Shown here piece after piece: positions 9,078-16,449 of a stretch of 32,965 nucleotides of DNA. Made by a program: the position numbers and the translations under genes. The notes under the pieces are model-generated. The model was given only the letters and a program-made list of their open reading frames with translations. It was not told where the DNA came from and did not search any database. Origin of the DNA: an uncultured Eubacteriaceae bacterium (GTDB taxonomy: Bacteria; Bacillota; Clostridia; Eubacteriales; UBA1433); contig CALFLU010000016.1 in assembly GCA_937880125.1 (NCBI GenBank), positions 1-32,965 of the forward strand, written 5' to 3'. The stretch's first letter is position 1. Every line of letters begins with the position of its first letter.

Positions 9078-9818
9078 ATGGAAAAAGTATATGATAAAGT
9101 AAGTTTTACCTCAAAAACCTCGCCAACGGGATATTGCCCCGGCTGCGGACACGGCACAGCCCACAAGCTTTTTGCGAGTGCGCTTGAGCATTTTAACTTG
9201 CGTGATAAAACCGTGTTAATCTACCCCGTAGGGTGCGGCGGTCTTGCCATGCCCTGGATCAATGTCAATGTCATCGGTGCGGCGCACGGCAGAGCTGGGG
9301 CGATTGCTACGGCGATTAAGCGCACAAACCCGGATAATTTTGTTATCTCGTATCAGGGAGACGGCGACTTGGCTGCCATTGGTACCGCAGAGACGATACA
9401 TGCGGCCAATCGCGGTGAAAATATTACGGTTATTTTTATCAACAACGCAAACTTCGGCATGACAGGCGGTCAAATGGCGCCCACAACCATGTTGGGTCAA
9501 ACAGCGACCACCGCGCAAAGCGGCAGAAGTCTTGAAGAGCACGGCGCTCCGCTGCGCATGGCGGAAATGATTGCCACGCTGGATGCACCCAAATATGTGG
9601 CACGCTTTGCGCTGCATGATGCAAAAAATATTTTAAAAGCACAACAGGGAATTATGAAAGCTGTTGAACTGCAGGTAAAAGGGGAAGGCTATTCGTTCGT
9701 TGAACTGCTATCGATGTGCCCCACCAACTGGAAAAAATCGCCTGCGGACTGCGCGGCCTATATGGATGAGGCTGTGCTCAAAGCATTCCCGCTGGGTGTG
9801 TTTAAAGACGTGAAATAG
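9078..9818 (+). CDS. 2-oxoacid:ferredoxin oxidoreductase beta subunit, TPP-binding (KorB/VorA type)
   Basis: 246 residues with an intact TPP site: YCPGCGHGTAHK, AAHGRAGAIA, GDGD at 94-97 followed by INNANFGMTGGQ at about 121-132. The cluster cysteines are Cys20, 23, 53 and 214. This is the catalytic partner of the alpha subunit upstream (11-base gap) and has TAGGAGG before the ATG. It is the intact counterpart of the degenerate paralogue at 2979-3710 and the best internal reference for which residues that copy has lost. Confidence 0.94.
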   Translation: MEKVYDKVSFTSKTSPTGYCPGCGHGTAHKLFASALEHFNLRDKTVLIYPVGCGGLAMPWINVNVIGAAHGRAGAIATAIKRTNPDNFVISYQGDGDLAAIGTAETIHAANRGENITVIFINNANFGMTGGQMAPTTMLGQTATTAQSGRSLEEHGAPLRMAEMIATLDAPKYVARFALHDAKNILKAQQGIMKAVELQVKGEGYSFVELLSMCPTNWKKSPADCAAYMDEAVLKAFPLGVFKDVK

Positions 9819-9827
9819 GAGGATAAA

Positions 9828-10361
9828 ATGGAAAAATCGGTATTAATTGCAGGATTTGGCGGACAAGGGGTAATGTCTATCGGTAAAATGCTGGGCTATG
9901 CAGCCAGCGATGCGGGAAAATACGCCTCGTTTTACCCTTCTTACGGGGCAGAGCAGCGCGGCGGTACGGCCAACTGCACGGTTATTATCAGTGATGAAGA
10001 AATCGGCTCTCCGGCCGTATCCAAGCTGGATATGCTCATTGCGATGAATCAGCCTTCCTTTGACAAATTTGCGAAAAAGGTAAAAAAAGGCGGAAGCATC
10101 ATCGTCAACAGCTCTCTTGTTACAAGCAAGGTTGAAGACCCTGACATTGAGGCTGTCTATGTTGATGCCAACGACATCGCCAACGATTTGGGTTCGCCGA
10201 AAGTGGCCAATATCGTCATTTTGGGCGCCTACATCGGACTGAGCGGTGCCTTGAGCGAAGAAGACGGCAAGGCCATCATTAAAAAAATGTTGGGCGGCAA
10301 AGCCGATCTTTTGGAAATGAACTACCAAGCCTTTGACAAAGGAATTCAGGCGGTAAAATAA
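9828..10361 (+). CDS. 2-oxoacid:ferredoxin oxidoreductase gamma subunit
   Basis: 177 residues. IAGFGGQGVMSIGKMLGYAA at the N-terminus and YPSYGAEQRGGTANC around residues 44-58 are hallmarks of the gamma domain, which helps bind CoA and closes the active site. It starts 9 bases after the beta subunit with ATAGGAGG. It is the last gene of the operon and is followed by a clear terminator. Confidence 0.94.
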   Translation: MEKSVLIAGFGGQGVMSIGKMLGYAASDAGKYASFYPSYGAEQRGGTANCTVIISDEEIGSPAVSKLDMLIAMNQPSFDKFAKKVKKGGSIIVNSSLVTSKVEDPDIEAVYVDANDIANDLGSPKVANIVILGAYIGLSGALSEEDGKAIIKKMLGGKADLLEMNYQAFDKGIQAVK

Positions 10362-10390
10362 AAAAGACGCATCTGTTTAATGAGGATGTT

Positions 10391-10428
10391 GCAGCGACAT
10401 GGAAAAATTTCCTGTCGCTGCTTTTTTT
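10391..10428 (+). terminator. terminator of the reductase-OFOR operon
   Basis: GCAGCGACA pairs with TGTCGCTGC around a 13-base loop that can itself pair (GGAAA/TTTCC), followed by seven T. Confidence 0.92.
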
Positions 10429-10459
10429 GGAATAAAAAGAAAAGATGCAAGAGGCAATG

Positions 10460-10468
10460 TGGTATACT
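10460..10468 (+). promoter_or_regulatory. possible extended -10 promoter for the DUF2254 gene
   Basis: TGGTATACT fits an extended -10 box (TGnTATAAT); no good -35 is visible. Transcription from here would give a leader of about 200 bases. Confidence 0.35.
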
Positions 10469-10489
10469 AAATAGAAAAGCACCTAGATT

Positions 10490-10672
10490 TGATTAAGGTT
10501 TCACATAACGCGAGTTGATGAAACAAAGACATATACGGTGTCTTTGAATACACAAAAAACGGTTTTGTCGTGCGATGTAAGAACCGTTCCAAGAATTTGT
10601 GGGCATGCGCGAGATGCTTGATTCAGTGAATAGAATAATCAAAGAACACTTGCAGGTTTCAGGTGAAGGAAA
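10490..10672 (+). other. hairpin-rich leader before the DUF2254 gene, no gene
   Basis: Three successive inverted repeats are visible: GTTTCA/TGAAAC (10498-10524), CAAAGACA/TGTCTTTG (10524-10546) and AACGGTT/AACCGTT (10558-10588). A weaker GCAT/ATGC pair follows near 10603-10617. No T-tract follows them. I do not recognise a known riboswitch. It could be a structured 5' leader or a chance series of small stems. Confidence 0.4.
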
Positions 10673-12010
10673 ATGAAAATAAGGCTGAAGTTATGGTATT
10701 TTAATAATAAAAATATCATCAATACAACAAAATTTCTTTTCATATCGGTTATCATGCTCATTACAGTGTGGTTTATGGATGTGCGCTACCCGCAACTGAC
10801 AGCTGCAATGCCGAAATTTATGCTTTTATCCATAGATGTGTCAAAGAGTTTTTTGGCAACGCTGTCCGGGGTGTTTTTGACGGTTGCGACCTTTACCTTT
10901 ACGACGATTCTCACGGTGCTCACCACCTACAACTCGAGTTTTACACCGCGCGTGGTGCAAAAATTTATCAATAAACCCCATGTGCTCAGCTTGATTGGCA
11001 TATTCATCGGGGGATTTTTTTATACGGTATTGAGTCTGTTTATTTTACAGGATATACAAAGCGGGCAAAGGATTTTAGCGGGAAGTTTGGGCGTGGGCTA
11101 TGCCATAGCCAGCATGGTCTATTTTATGTTGTTTGTTCAACAAGTAATCAGAGATATTAAAAGTGCCAACCTCATTGAAGATATTTTTGAAGAAGCAAGC
11201 GCCCTGGTGGAAAAAGAAGCGGAAAAAAGAAAAAACTCTCAGCGACTCGCAAAGGATAAAATCGGCAAAACCATTCCTCTCTACGCCAATCAAACAGGCT
11301 ATTTTTATGAGATTAATACAGAACATTTACTACAGCTTACGAAAGAAATTGCTTGTGAAATCGTCATTCATAAAAAAATCGGCCAATATGTATCAAAGGG
11401 CATCTATTTAGCTGACTTGAATATGATTGAAAAGAACATTTCCGAAAAATCGGTGGAGGATGAAGATGCTTTTTTAGAAGAAATTGCCAATTGTTTTATT
11501 TTGAACAGAACAAAAAATGATTCACGGGATTATCATCAAGAAATCATCAATCTTGTGGAAATTGCATTGCGTGCAATTAGCCCGGGGATCAATGATCCAA
11601 ACACGGCAATTAACTGTGTTGACAGAATTGCAAATCTTTTGGGGCAACTCTTTTCGACAAAAAATAAATTTATTGTGCTAAAAGACAGCACCGATGCAAA
11701 AATCATCTATATTACCTATTCTGTGGAAGAAGAGTTGTATCTCAGTTTTTATCAATTGATTTTTTATGGCAAAAAAGATCCTTCGGTGGCCTATGCCATT
11801 TTGGAAGGGCTCTATTTGATTTATATGCTGGCGGATGACAGCGCCAAAGAAAGTGTGCAGGTGTTTTTTGAGCAAACCTACGAAGTGACTTTTCATAGTA
11901 TGAATACAGAAATGGATAAAAATCATTTGCAAAGCATTCGACAAGATTTTTTGGAAAACAAAGACAAGCAATGTATTACAAAAAAGAAAGATGACGGACC
12001 GGAAAAATAG
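10673..12010 (+). CDS. DUF2254 family integral membrane protein
   Basis: 445 residues. Four transmembrane segments are likely at about 17-36, 58-83, 105-126 and 133-156, followed by a large soluble C-terminal part. The DUF2254 signature SPGINDPNTAINCVDRI is present in the soluble part, and the segment between TM2 and TM3 (TYNSSFTPRVVQKF) is also typical. The function of the family is unknown. A GTGAAGGA site precedes the ATG. It stands alone between two terminators. Confidence 0.9.
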   Translation: MKIRLKLWYFNNKNIINTTKFLFISVIMLITVWFMDVRYPQLTAAMPKFMLLSIDVSKSFLATLSGVFLTVATFTFTTILTVLTTYNSSFTPRVVQKFINKPHVLSLIGIFIGGFFYTVLSLFILQDIQSGQRILAGSLGVGYAIASMVYFMLFVQQVIRDIKSANLIEDIFEEASALVEKEAEKRKNSQRLAKDKIGKTIPLYANQTGYFYEINTEHLLQLTKEIACEIVIHKKIGQYVSKGIYLADLNMIEKNISEKSVEDEDAFLEEIANCFILNRTKNDSRDYHQEIINLVEIALRAISPGINDPNTAINCVDRIANLLGQLFSTKNKFIVLKDSTDAKIIYITYSVEEELYLSFYQLIFYGKKDPSVAYAILEGLYLIYMLADDSAKESVQVFFEQTYEVTFHSMNTEMDKNHLQSIRQDFLENKDKQCITKKKDDGPEK

Positions 12011-12026
12011 AAATTCAACAAAAAAT

Positions 12027-12056
12027 AAAAGCGCAAACATGTGTGGTTTGCGCTTT
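12027..12056. terminator. bidirectional terminator between DUF2254 and DUF169 genes
   Basis: AAAAGCGCAAAC pairs with GTTTGCGCTTTT around a 6-base loop, with A/T-rich ends on both strands. It lies between two convergent genes. Confidence 0.9.
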
Positions 12057-12095
12057 TCATTTTTAGATAGAGTTCATGTCAAAAAGCAGAGGTGC

Positions 12096-12890
12096 TTAGT
12101 CTTCTTCTTTTTCGAGTCCTGCCATGACCTGCAAAAATTTGTATTCTGCGGGCATTGCCGGCGGAAGTCTCAGTCCTGCAATGGGCCACGGGAAACGACC
12201 GATGCCGCTCTTGTGGGTAACGAGAACGCCTTCAATGACATCGTCGATTTTGCTGTAGGGAATAGAGAAGATAATTTCATCGTCTCCGGTCATGGCAAAA
12301 ACTTTTTCACCGGCACCCGGAATGGTGAGGTTGCAGGCCTGGGAGTTGTATGGAGAAACAATCTCGGATATGCAGGCAGCTCTGCCTGTTGCCTTGGCGG
12401 GAATATATCCGCCCTCTACATAGTTGGCTCCTTGCACGAGTCGCACGAGCTGGCCGGGAAGGCCATACACCAACACCACATCCGGTACAAAAGTGGCTTT
12501 GTGCAAAGGCGCAATGACAATTTTATCAAATTGGCCTTCGGCAAGACGGCCTACAGCTTCTTCGGTTTTTTTGCCTGCTTCGATGGTTTTGGCATAGAGA
12601 GGATAGACAATTTCGCCGCGCGCTTGTTTGTCTGTGTAGGGAAGAAATCCAAAGTAGGCCAAAGAGGGACCACAAGCATTGTCGCCTTGGCCAAAACCCA
12701 ATGTCCATCCGTATTTTCGAACGATACCAATGCCCTGACAAAGGGCAATGGGGCTGCCGAAAGCGTCTTTGGGTCTGCGTGTTTTGGCAGGAAATTCTTC
12801 GTCTTCCTTTAAAAGTTTTACAGCCACGGGAAAGGTGAGCGGTCTGATGTATTCTTTGAGCATATCATCTAATTGTTTAAGCTTTTCCAT
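12096..12890 (-). CDS. DUF169 family protein
   Basis: 264 residues resembling DUF169 proteins of anaerobes. Visible features are the N-terminal LTFPVAVKLL, LCQGIGIVRKYG, QGDNACGPSLAYFG, and near the end GRFPWPIAGLRLPPAMPAEYKF. Conserved-looking cysteines lie in LCQG, NACG and AACISE, possibly for a metal or cluster, but I cannot confirm binding. The biochemical function is unknown. An ACGGAGGAG site precedes the ATG, and its own promoter lies about 45 bases upstream. It is probably monocistronic. Confidence 0.85.
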   Translation of the reverse strand: MEKLKQLDDMLKEYIRPLTFPVAVKLLKEDEEFPAKTRRPKDAFGSPIALCQGIGIVRKYGWTLGFGQGDNACGPSLAYFGFLPYTDKQARGEIVYPLYAKTIEAGKKTEEAVGRLAEGQFDKIVIAPLHKATFVPDVVLVYGLPGQLVRLVQGANYVEGGYIPAKATGRAACISEIVSPYNSQACNLTIPGAGEKVFAMTGDDEIIFSIPYSKIDDVIEGVLVTHKSGIGRFPWPIAGLRLPPAMPAEYKFLQVMAGLEKEED

Positions 12891-12934
12891 TGAAATCTCC
12901 TCCGTTCGTTTATTAACAATAAAAACTTGATTTT

Positions 12935-12962
12935 ATTATAGCATTACGACATTGAAAAGCAA
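12935..12962 (-). promoter_or_regulatory. promoter of the DUF169 gene
   Basis: On the minus strand, TTGCTT, 16 bases, TATAAT. Confidence 0.6.
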
Positions 12963-13072
12963 ACGAAATTCAAATGGGATTTTCTGCATATTTTTAAATG
13001 AAATTGATGATGAATAAAGGAGTCGATTATCAGTGGAACAAACGATTTTTTTGCTGGAATGCACGAATCAAG

Positions 13073-13101
13073 TTGACAGATGGCACATAAATGCATATAA
13101 T
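13073..13101 (+). promoter_or_regulatory. consensus promoter of tRNA-Pro
   Basis: TTGACA, 17 bases, TATAAT: a perfect housekeeping sigma consensus, placed 15 bases before the tRNA 5' end. Confidence 0.93.
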
Positions 13102-13116
13102 GTATCTTGCTTTTGT

Positions 13117-13193
13117 CGGGGTGTAGCGCAGTTTGGTAGCGCGCTTGAATGGGGTTCAAGAGGCCGGAGGTTCGAATCCTCTCACTCCGACCA
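13117..13193 (+). tRNA. tRNA-Pro (anticodon GGG)
   Basis: Full cloverleaf: acceptor CGGGGTG/CACTCCG (one G-T pair), D stem GCGC/GCGC, anticodon stem CTTGA/TCAAG with loop ATGGGGT giving anticodon GGG, T stem GGAGG/CCTCT with loop TTCGAAT, discriminator A and an encoded CCA. G37 after the anticodon is usual for proline tRNAs. Length 77. Confidence 0.97.
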
Positions 13194-13219
13194 GCAATGC
13201 AAAAGGAAATCTTATTTTG

Positions 13220-13262
13220 GCGATTTTTCATCAAAAATCACTCAAAATGAGGTTTTTTTATT
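13220..13262 (+). terminator. weak terminator after tRNA-Pro
   Basis: GATTTTT/AAAAATC forms a first stem, then CTCA/TGAG with a 3-base loop is followed by GTTTTTTT. The stem near the T-tract is short. Confidence 0.45.
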
Positions 13263-13282
13263 ACTTAAAATCACGCGGAAAA

Positions 13283-13308
13283 TAAAAAGAGCGCAATGTT
13301 ATTGCGCC
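13283..13308 (-). terminator. terminator of the DUF134-NifX-like pair
   Basis: GCGCAAT pairs with ATTGCGC around a 3-base loop (13291-13307). On the minus strand it is followed by TCTTTTTATTTT. It lies about 100 bases beyond the stop codon of the NifX-like gene. Confidence 0.75.
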
Positions 13309-13409
13309 TGAGTGAAAGGTATATTTTGCACAAAAAAAGGGATTATTTTTGCAACCTCTCATGGGCTTGACGAGTATGTGCGCATCTGCCGACAATATCG
13401 CAAAGGTTT

Positions 13410-13793
13410 TTATTCGTTGCAATGATGCTCGCCGTGTGCTTCGCCATGATGGTGTTGGCCGTGATGGTCGCAATGGGCATCAGGGTTAGAGACCAAATGG
13501 CCCTTCAGCAATGTGTCTACGGCCTGGTCGGCACTGCCTGTGATGCCGCAGTAATACTCAATACCTGCCTCAGTCAGCGCGCGGCGTGCGCCGTCTCCGA
13601 TGTTGCCGCAAATCAATGTATCCACATGGATTTTTTTCAAAATATCCGCCAACGCGCCATGACCGCTGCCGTCGGTGTTGACGGTGGTGGTGACGGTAAC
13701 GGCACCGTCTTCGATATCATAAATTTTAAAGCGCTCGGTATGCCCGAAATGCTGAAAAATTTGCCCCTTCTCAAAAGGTATCGCAATCCTCAT
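13410..13793 (-). CDS. NifX/NifB-C-terminal-like (dinitrogenase FeMo-cofactor family) protein with His-rich tail
   Basis: 127 residues. The fold is that of the small NifX/MTH1175 family: MRIAIPFEKG at the start, QHFGHTERFKIYDI, then GALADILKKIHVDTLICGNIGDGARRAL. In non-diazotrophs these proteins are thought to handle metal clusters; their exact role is unclear. The tail from about residue 106 is very rich in His and Cys (HCDHHGQHHHGEAHGEHHC) and probably binds metal. AAAGGAG precedes the ATG. The gene follows the DUF134 gene by 24 bases, the usual partner of this family. No nif genes are present. Confidence 0.88.
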   Translation of the reverse strand: MRIAIPFEKGQIFQHFGHTERFKIYDIEDGAVTVTTTVNTDGSGHGALADILKKIHVDTLICGNIGDGARRALTEAGIEYYCGITGSADQAVDTLLKGHLVSNPDAHCDHHGQHHHGEAHGEHHCNE

Positions 13794-13817
13794 TTTGTTT
13801 TTCTCCTTTTTCTTTTT

Positions 13818-14234
13818 TTAATCTTTGCTGTTTGTTTTGTCATCGCAATCATTCTGTTCACAATCCGATTGGTTCTGCCCGTGGTGATGACGGCGATGCC
13901 GCTTGCAGAGTTGTTCGTCCTTGCAGCCGACTTTGCTGTCATCGTAGAGCACATAGTTTCCGCCCTCAATCATAAGTTCCCGCTGATGTACCAGGCATTG
14001 AGCCAATTTGGTGCGGGCACTGCCGTAGATGGCTTGTGCGGTGGTGCGTGCCACATGCATTTGATTGGCGCACTCTTCTTGGGTCATGGCTTCCAGATCA
14101 ATCAGGCGTATCGTTTCAAATTCATCCACCGTCATAACCACAGGCGGCTGCGCTGTTTTTCCGCTGCCTTTTGGGCCAAAGCGCCCACAGCCGGGCATAG
14201 CGCCAACACGTCGCTTTTTATGAGGTCTTGGCAT
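13818..14234 (-). CDS. DUF134 (UPF0251) family DNA-binding protein
   Basis: 138 residues. The N-terminus MPRPHKKRRVG and PGCGRFGP is typical of UPF0251. A sigma-70-region-4-like helix-turn-helix (about 35-80) includes VDEFETIRLIDLEAMTQEEC and MHVARTTAQAIY. The tail from about residue 103 has several Cys and His (KDEQLCKRHRRHHH, then SDCEQNDC), again suggesting metal binding. GGAGGG precedes the ATG. Two palindromes overlap or flank its promoter, so autoregulation is likely. It is co-transcribed with the NifX-like gene. The metal-sensing idea is inference. Confidence 0.9.
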   Translation of the reverse strand: MPRPHKKRRVGAMPGCGRFGPKGSGKTAQPPVVMTVDEFETIRLIDLEAMTQEECANQMHVARTTAQAIYGSARTKLAQCLVHQRELMIEGGNYVLYDDSKVGCKDEQLCKRHRRHHHGQNQSDCEQNDCDDKTNSKD

Positions 14235-14255
14235 AAGATGTCCCTCCTCTCATAT

Positions 14256-14267
14256 TGGCATATGCCA
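14256..14267. promoter_or_regulatory. operator candidate 1 (DUF134 promoter)
   Basis: Perfect 12-bp palindrome TGGCATATGCCA, between the -10 box and the ATG of the DUF134 gene. It shares its core with the second palindrome, centre to centre 38 bp. Confidence 0.65.
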
Positions 14268-14278
14268 TTTATAAAGAT

Positions 14279-14306
14279 ATCATAACATATTATTGGCATA
14301 TGTCAA
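14279..14306 (-). promoter_or_regulatory. promoter of the DUF134-NifX-like pair
   Basis: On the minus strand, TTGACA, 16 bases, TATGAT. The -35 lies inside the larger palindrome. Confidence 0.7.
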
Positions 14307-14310
14307 TAAT
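14289..14310. promoter_or_regulatory. operator candidate 2 overlapping the -35 box
   Basis: 22-bp palindrome with one mismatched pair; the core is TTGGCATATGTCAA. A protein bound here would block the -35 element. Confidence 0.68.
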
Positions 14311-14477
14311 AAAATATGTTTTTTTTATAGAAAGAAGAGAATGCCCGGTGTTGTTGGATGTATTTTTAATGAAAAAAGCTACAGACAATTGCGGTCTGTC
14401 GGACGGATCATTATGAACTTTACGCGGTGAGATATTCATTGCATCAAAGGCGAGGTTTTTGAGTTGTGCAGGGTGAT

Positions 14478-14500
14478 AAAAAAAACGCCCTTAAGGGCGC
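14478..14500 (-). terminator. terminator of rtcB
   Basis: On the minus strand, GCGCCC-TTAA-GGGCGT is followed by eight T. It begins directly after the rtcB stop codon. Confidence 0.88.
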
Positions 14501-15706
14501 TTATTCGGATGCTTTGAAGTTATAGAGCGGTTTGATATGTGCGGCGATCTCGGCGGTAGGGGTGATTTGTCGTACGATTTCTTCCATGCTTTTATAGGCC
14601 ATGGGGGCTTCGTCCAGCGTTTTGCGATTCACGCACGTGGTATAAATACCCTCCATTTGCGCACGGTATTCTTCCATGGAAAAAGCGTTGAAAGCCGCGC
14701 GTCTGCTCATGAGTCTGCCCGCGCCGTGGGGCGCAGAAAAGTTCCAGTCTTCGTTGCCCTTGCCGATGCAGATCAAACTGCCGTCGCGCATATTGATGGG
14801 AATGAGCAGTTTTTCGCCTGCTTTGGCTGAAACAGCGCCCTTTCTGAGAATCATGGCGTCGGTGTCAATATAGTTGTGTATCGTCGTAAATTCTTCCACG
14901 GGGTGCAGATTCATGCCCGATAAAATCACGTCCATCATGGCTTTGCGGTTTGCTACGGCAAAGTGCTGAATGATTTTCATATCGTGGATGTAGTCGTCAA
15001 ACAACCTGCCTTCCACATAGGCCAAATCTTTGGGAACAGGCAGGGCAGCCTCTGTTTTTGTGAGTTTTTCAATCGTGGATTGTATTTCGTCGGCGCGGCC
15101 CTGGGCTTTGAGGCGGGCTATGGTCTCTTCCAGCTGAAAATGTGCGTTGCCGCTGAGGGCATGCAGCCCCTGGTCTTGATAGTATTTGGCGACTTCGTTG
15201 CCGATATGGCGGCTGCCCGAATGCACGACAATGTAGAGGGGGCCTTCTTCGTCGCGAGAGACTTCAATAAAATGATTGCCGCCGCCCAGCGTGCCGATGC
15301 TGCGCCTGCCTCGCTCGATTTTTAAATGCCCAAAGGAGCGCAGCGCCTCAAAGTCGACCTCATCGGTCAGTGCATGCTGTATGCGGCGGATATCGCGTCC
15401 GCTGGGGATGTTGCGGCGAATCAGTTGGTCCAATTGCGCAAAATCAACTTCGCTTTCTTCGATTCGCACGGTTTCCATGCCGCAGCCGATGTCGACACCC
15501 ACCATGCCCGGCACGACCTTGTCGGTGATGGTCATCGTGGTGCCGATGGTGCAGCCCATTCCCGCATGCACATCGGGCATAATGCGAATTTTGCTCTCGG
15601 CAAAGGCCTGCTGGTCGCACACGGCTTTGATTTGCGCCGCGGCGATGTCTTCAAGCTCATCACAAAAACATATGGCGGTATTGTATTTTCCTTTGATTTC
15701 AATCAT
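14501..15706 (-). CDS. rtcB: RNA-splicing ligase RtcB (tRNA ligase family)
   Basis: Joins RNA 3'-phosphate or 2',3'-cyclic phosphate ends to 5'-OH ends using GTP and Mn. It has 401 residues (E. coli 408). Metal-site motifs are VDIGCG (Asp72, Cys75), GGGNHF (His145) and VHSGSRH (His162). The guanylated histidine is in APHGAGRLMSRR (His327). An AGAGG site precedes the ATG. No rtcA, rtcR or archease gene is beside it, so the sigma-54-dependent control known in Proteobacteria is not indicated. It is divergent from the cupin gene, with repeated GATACAG-type motifs between them. RNA repair after stress is a reasonable role. Confidence 0.95.
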   Translation of the reverse strand: MIEIKGKYNTAICFCDELEDIAAAQIKAVCDQQAFAESKIRIMPDVHAGMGCTIGTTMTITDKVVPGMVGVDIGCGMETVRIEESEVDFAQLDQLIRRNIPSGRDIRRIQHALTDEVDFEALRSFGHLKIERGRRSIGTLGGGNHFIEVSRDEEGPLYIVVHSGSRHIGNEVAKYYQDQGLHALSGNAHFQLEETIARLKAQGRADEIQSTIEKLTKTEAALPVPKDLAYVEGRLFDDYIHDMKIIQHFAVANRKAMMDVILSGMNLHPVEEFTTIHNYIDTDAMILRKGAVSAKAGEKLLIPINMRDGSLICIGKGNEDWNFSAPHGAGRLMSRRAAFNAFSMEEYRAQMEGIYTTCVNRKTLDEAPMAYKSMEEIVRQITPTAEIAAHIKPLYNFKASE

Positions 15707-16043
15707 GTCAGCCTCTTAGAGAAATGTATTTTGCAGTTATTACTAAGCAGATACAGATGGTATCGTTAGTTTTTCGGTACAGCAACGTTATTATACAATA
15801 CATTCTTTTCGATTGCGATAGCGCACAATATTTTCTTTTCATCTCAGGAATAAAAGGAATACATTTCACCTTGCCTTGTCTGAATGCGTTGTTCAAATAA
15901 AAAATGAAATTCCTTCGAGATACAGATTATCGTGTAAACGGTATGTTTTATGATAAAATAATTTTATTGATACTTACTGTATCTCAATCAAGGGATATGT
16001 TTATCAGAAGTGAAATAAAAATACGCGATAAAAGGAGAGAGAT
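15707..16043. other. divergent intergenic region between rtcB and the cupin gene
   Basis: 337 bases without a convincing gene. Three related interrupted palindromes are visible: GATACAGATGGTATC (15750-15764), GATACAGATTATC (15919-15931) and GATACTTACTGTATC (15969-15983, whose reverse complement also begins GATACAG). A plausible extended -10, TGATAAAAT at 15951-15959, faces the cupin gene. A TATAAT at 15790-15795 on the minus strand faces rtcB, without a good -35. Confidence 0.5.
15951..15959 (+). promoter_or_regulatory. possible extended -10 promoter for the cupin gene
   Basis: TGATAAAAT fits an extended -10; the -35 is weak. A GATAC-type palindrome starts 10 bases downstream. Confidence 0.35.
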
Positions 16044-16376
16044 ATGATTATTGATTTTCGAAACATTGAAGAAAAAGTAATTGAGAATTTTCGCGGCAGT
16101 GAAAAAAGCTTAAGGCTTCGCGCCTATGCCGATGAAGACAACAAAATCATGATGGGCAGGCTGGAGCCGGGCGCCTCGGTGGGACTCCATACCCATGAGG
16201 GCAACAGCGAGATTGTGTACGTATTGTCGGGAAGCGGCAAAGCCGTCTACAAAGATGAGACCATGAAGCTGGAAGCGGGGATGTGTCACTATTGCCCCAA
16301 AGGCTGCGGACACATGGTGATCAATGACGGCGACGAAGACATGGTCTTTTTTGCCGTGGTACCCGAACATAAATAG
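16044..16376 (+). CDS. single-domain cupin protein
   Basis: 110 residues forming one cupin barrel. Motif 1 is GLHTHEGNSEIVYVLSG with His49, His51 and Glu56 as metal ligands. Motif 2 contains His90 in PKGCGHMVIN. Substrate and activity cannot be read from the sequence; small cupins include isomerases, dioxygenases and sensors. An AAAGGAGAG site precedes the ATG. The macro-domain gene follows after 73 bases. Confidence 0.88.
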   Translation: MIIDFRNIEEKVIENFRGSEKSLRLRAYADEDNKIMMGRLEPGASVGLHTHEGNSEIVYVLSGSGKAVYKDETMKLEAGMCHYCPKGCGHMVINDGDEDMVFFAVVPEHK

Positions 16377-16449
16377 AGCGGGTATGCTTTTGGACAAAAC
16401 GTTGTATTGTTAATCCCAATAAAATATCGGGTACAAAGGAGGGAAGAGT

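Noticed and set aside
8005..10361. Naming the OFOR as 2-oxoglutarate, branched-chain or aryl 2-oxoacid specific
   Set aside because: The subunit order and motifs are shared by these types, and I see no residue that decides the substrate.
13033..13311. Plus-strand frame of 92 codons starting with GTG after AAAGGAG
   Set aside because: It runs through the tRNA-Pro promoter and the whole tRNA; the translated tRNA part is a well-known kind of false gene.
13410..14234. NifX-like gene as a sign of nitrogen fixation
   Set aside because: No nifHDK, nifE, nifN or nifB is in the window, and small NifX-like/DUF134 pairs are common in organisms that do not fix nitrogen.
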